DNA of 64,000 nucleotides from Eriocheir sinensis (lineage: Eukaryota > Arthropoda > Malacostraca > Decapoda > Varunidae): the NCBI RefSeq assembly GCF_024679095.1, contig NC_066568.1, positions 132,501 to 196,500 of the forward strand. The letters are read 5' to 3'. The position numbers were made by a program, and so were the translations under genes. The stretch's first letter is position 1. Every line of letters begins with the position of its first letter. This document shows, one piece after another, positions 60,473-64,000 of the stretch. The notes beneath the pieces were generated by a model that saw only the letters and a list, made by a program, of their open reading frames with translations, made no database searches and was not told the DNA's origin.

Positions 60473-61977
60473 ATGCCAAAACCAAAGAAACGCAAATGTG
60501 ATAACGGTGGTGGGGCAGAAGAACTCAAAAAACGTCCTGCTATATGTTGTATTCTGCATATGAGTGGCATTCATCATGGTGATTGCACATCACTCAGTAA
60601 TATCAAGGGGTCTGCCACTGACAAGCTGGCACAGTTACATGGTATTCGTGGCAAACGTCTCCTTGAACCTCTGGATCACCCAGTGGCATGGAAGATGCCT
60701 GAAGTCGCATTCCAGAAAATCTTGCTGATGCAGATCTAGAAGCAATCGGCTATCACCGAGGCTTCCACCAAAACTTTACTGAAAAACAGGACCACCTGAA
60801 GTCTATAGCTTAATATCTCGAGAACTCGAAGCTTCAACATCTCGCTCCCCTCGCAAATCACCATCCTCCTCTGCCACAAAGCTGTTCCCTCTAGAATGCA
60901 TGTTATGTAAAAGATTTGAAGTGCAGGTGTCAGGAAAGACTGAGCGATGCATCAAGTTTGCAGTATTCAAAGACGAGAAAGGAGCCTTGAGGGAGCCAAC
61001 TTAGAAACAAATTGAGCCTCGTGCCCCAGAACTGGGATATAGCAGTTTACATCGCATTGTGCAAGGTGAGGACTTGTTCGCAAGGGAGGCCAAGTTTTAC
61101 CGGTCCTGTCGCAAATCATTCAACCTGAAGTACATAAATCATCAGCGTTATAAAGCCCAAAGTACAAAACGTGCCGTTGATACAGACCAGGATAGTAAGG
61201 CTGCTGCACATTTAATGGCATTCAACGCTGTCCTTGATTTCATTCAAGACCGAATGATTGGCCAGAGAGAGGTTGTGCAGCTTGCATCACTGAGCCTTAT
61301 CTACATCCAAGAACTGGAGAGACATGGCTTCCCTAATCCGGAGTACAGAAGCGAGAAGTTAAAGATCAGACTTGAGAACCATGATATGCATGAGTGGATT
61401 GCTTTTGCCAAGGTCAGTCTAGGTGACAAAGACTGCATCGCTTATAACCTTGTCTGCAGTGCGAACATCTCAGCTGCAGATGTGGTAACCTACCTGTGCA
61501 TATAAATAAGCTGGGATCCAAAGACAAATATGCGGATGTGGCCCTGCTCCTTCGTGGTACAATTCAGCGGGTCTTCCATGAATCAAAACCACTTCCTTGG
61601 CCTCCTAGAACTGATGATCTTAAGATCAAATCATCAAATGAACTCCTCCCACTTGACCTCGTGAAGTTCCTGAATATCCTTCTCTCTGGTGATACAGACG
61701 TGGATAGGTGTGAGAAGGCTAAACGCATCGTGCTGTCTATAGGCCAGGTAAGATAACCTTACATCCTGATTTGCTCAGCTTTTTAAGTGACAGGTCAAAT
61801 AAATTTTATAATTAGAGTTATGTGTGTATCATGCTAGTTGTTCTACCACTATAATGGTAATCACTCTCTTTACTGTTCCAGGACAGCTGCCGTGCTGTGA
61901 CGAGTCTATCAGCAGTCTCCCAAAAAATGCCCTATTTAAGCAACAACCCAAACCCAAGGTACAACATTTGTCCTCAT
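60473..61977 (+). pseudogene. Uncharacterised invertebrate protein family, N-terminal part (broken, with intron)
   Basis: I cannot name a function. The order is: basic start MPKPKKRKCDNGG; Cys/His-containing CCILHMSGIHHGDCTSLSNI; a second Cys pair (LECMLCKRFEVQVSGKTERC, about 60,893). It continues with YRSCRKSFNLKYINHQRY, VLDFIQDRMIGQREVVQLAS and HGFPNPEYRSEKLKIRLEN. Finally come ADVALLLRGTIQRVF and CEKAKRIVLSIGQ. A GTAAGA donor (61,748) and TTTACTGTTCCAG acceptor (61,881) bound a 134-bp intron, and the join IGQ-DSCRAVT keeps the frame. Frameshifts near 60,720 and 61,500 and stops mark it as a pseudogene. Confidence 0.6.
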
Positions 61978-62786
61978 GCATAACATTGTTCCTGGTATGT
62001 TTGGCAATATAAAATCCATGATGACATTGCAGGAAACTGGTGCGAGTTGAAAAATCGACGTTTTTGTAAACATCCCCACCCAAAACATGCAATTTTCATG
62101 TATGGCTCTGAATTATTATGCAAATTACTAAAATGTCTCCAAAAAGGTTTTTCTTTATGAAGTTGAGGACAATAAATAAAACTAAATAATTTTAGCATTA
62201 AATCACTACACTAAATAAGTTATTTATCAATTAAATGTAAAATTATGGTCAAAATTGACCCTCCTTTTGGAACTGACAAGTCACACAAATGCCTCTCAAT
62301 AAATAATGCTTCAATATTTTGCTTTCAAACAAGTTTTAGTATTTGCCTAGGCATCCCCTTCATGCTAGCAGATCATTGGTAGTAAGATGTATTGCTTCTG
62401 AATCCTTACATTGATTTTCTCAAAGAAAATAAAGGACATGATTGTATTTTTTCAGTAATAAATATAGAAGTCACAAATCTTAGGTATTAAATATTGGAAA
62501 TGGTGCCAAACATGCAGCCTTGAAACTAGTACCCAAGGGCCATAAAACTCAGCTTTGAAATTGAAGTCCTGCTGCCCGTGCATGAGTGTTTGTATCACTT
62601 AGGTGTTCATTATAATTCTTAATATTATAGCACATCAACAACATGAATTACTAATGAACACTCTTTATTATATCACTCTTACATAGTTAGTGAAAGCTTT
62701 ATATATGTAAGTAAAACTACTATGGACTCTCGTTTATATTTATATTCCACACAGAAATACAAAGTCCTTTATATGGATAATCAATA
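61978..62786. other. AT-rich interval between convergent pseudogenes
   Basis: Unique AT-rich sequence; no gene, element end or repeat recognised. Confidence 0.5.
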
Positions 62787-63960
62787 TCAATCATCAGTGT
62801 CACTGTCAGGATTGGTGTAAGCTTCCTTTGTCAGGGCATTCAAACACATGTCGTCTCCATCTAGAGCAGCTTCACATGCACATGCACTTGTGCATGGTTG
62901 ATTCTGGTTGAAGCATGAACAGTTCATGCTGCATGATCCCTATGAACATTCACAAACTACAAGATTTAGTAGTTCTGGTACCGCCTCCGGCTGTGTCATC
63001 ATTCTAGGTGTCAGTGTTCCATCTTCAGACTTCTCATAACCATATTCTGTAGCTGGAGGGAGATTGTGAATTGAAATGTGGGCATGTTTCCAGATGTAGA
63101 GGAAGATACCTTTGTCCCAGGGAGTTTGCAATTTCCTTCAAACGTAACATCACTGTTTATATTGTAGAGGGATCTGAGGAGGATGTCATGATAATTGGAT
63201 TGTAGGCCACTTGTGAAACTGGTAGTTTGTTGATTTCACGTTTTGACAATGCTCTCTGAAATGACGCCCATACAGGGAACTGATCAGATGATTCATGAAA
63301 GGTGCCATCTCTCCCCATATTATACAAAAGCTCTGTACCTTTTGCTTCTTTCTCCTCTGTTGAATTGTTCAGTGGTTTCACTTCATCAGCAGTTATGGGA
63401 GTAGAGAAGGTTGGTTCAGATCAGGATGATGGCGTCTTGTACCTCTTGATCTTTGTTAGATCTCCATCTGTGAAAGAATATCAGACATGTTATCACTTTA
63501 GTCTGTATTATACTTTCTATCAAAAATATTATACCACTGATTTTGAAACCTAGGAAAGGTAATAGTTAACCAACCTTTCAGTTTGGTGATGTCCAAGGAC
63601 CTTTCAGTTGCTCTTTGGATGCGTTGTTTGTGGTCTCCTTCTGTATCTGAGGTGGGTTGAAGAAGTATGCTGGTCATCGCATAAGTGGTCTTTCTTCCAT
63701 CAATTGTCTGCTCATTATGATCCCAGTTGTTGGCTGCACCAATTATCATCCTTCCTCCTGAATTGATCGGAACAAGCTCTAGTGGGATATAAGCATTGAT
63801 CTGTGACATTGTTGGTACGCTGCTGACTGTCAACATAGAGAGCTGCTGATGTTAGAAATGTTCGCAACTCTATGTAAGATATGCAGGATCCCACACTGTA
63901 GAGAAAATCGATCAAGCTGGAACTTCCAAAAGTGTGATGTAGGGAGGTAGACAGCTAAAG
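62787..63960 (-). pseudogene. Uncharacterised invertebrate protein family, C-terminal part with Cys-rich tail
   Basis: Read leftwards: ISYIELRTFLTSAALYVDSQ, INAYIPLELVPINSGG, AANNWDHNEQTIDGRKTTYA, then FPVWASFQRALSKREIN, MLRLKEIANSLGQ and IWKHAHISIHNLPPATEYGY. The Cys-rich tail CECS...CSMNCSCFNQNQPCTSAC follows, ending NPDSDTDD at 62,787-62,789. The closing C-x-C...C-x-C spacing recalls CXC/tesmin-like zinc regions, but no function is claimed. A 107-bp intron is likely (donor side 63,574, acceptor side 63,468). In-frame stops at about 63,431, 63,167 and 62,939 and a frameshift near 63,835 break it. Confidence 0.6.
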
Positions 63961-64000
63961 CAAGATGCTTTAGGGACAACCATGCCTGTTGATAGAGTTG

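Overview
The window looks like repeat-saturated animal DNA, most likely from a decapod crustacean or another arthropod with a large genome. That is an inference from the split gene with GT-AG introns, the density of microsatellites, and the mix of non-LTR, Ty3/gypsy, hAT, MULE, Polinton and tRNA-derived SINE sequence. No bacterial-type operon, CRISPR array or rRNA gene was seen. Nearly all the long open frames are transposon remains or translations of trinucleotide repeats.

One convincing host gene is present. It is a condensation-domain/acyltransferase-like gene on the + strand, with exons at 13,918-14,089, 16,209-16,296 and 25,044-26,177. The exons join in frame into a 463-residue protein with an HHxxxDG catalytic motif. 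A possible upstream exon lies at 10,142-10,205. The introns are filled with a decayed Ty3/gypsy element carrying hAT and MULE insertions, a tRNA-like repeat dimer, Jockey-like fragments and long AT arrays.

Layout. 1-9,109: two tandem copies of a ~5 kb unit, each a 5'-truncated Jockey-like LINE plus a fragment of a second retroelement with CCHC and restriction-like endonuclease motifs, joined by TAG/ATT microsatellites. 9,110-13,900: SINEs and a very decayed LINE. 13,918-26,177: the acyltransferase gene. 26,178-33,340: microsatellites and a minus-strand LINE with three separable insertions (a foldback element, a TTAA-type element and a SINE). 33,600-40,139: Jockey-like copies, a hAT transposase fragment and an RTE-like fragment. 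40,140-43,200: a second Ty3/gypsy element. 43,589-51,430: a minus-strand LINE split by a 5.5 kb Polinton-like element with ~2 kb inverted arms, a DNA polymerase B fragment and a 42-bp tandem array. 51,430-54,800: small DNA-transposon-like elements and a 750-bp insertion. 54,817-58,221: a SINE split by a CR1-like LINE. 58,270-59,480: simple repeats. 60,473-64,000: two convergent pseudogene pieces of what looks like one uncharacterised protein family, both keeping intron signals.

Insertions into coding sequence allow a relative chronology: hAT within gypsy, foldback and TTAA elements within a LINE, Polinton-like element within a LINE, and LINE within a SINE. Clade names rest on motif recognition by eye and could not be checked against a database.
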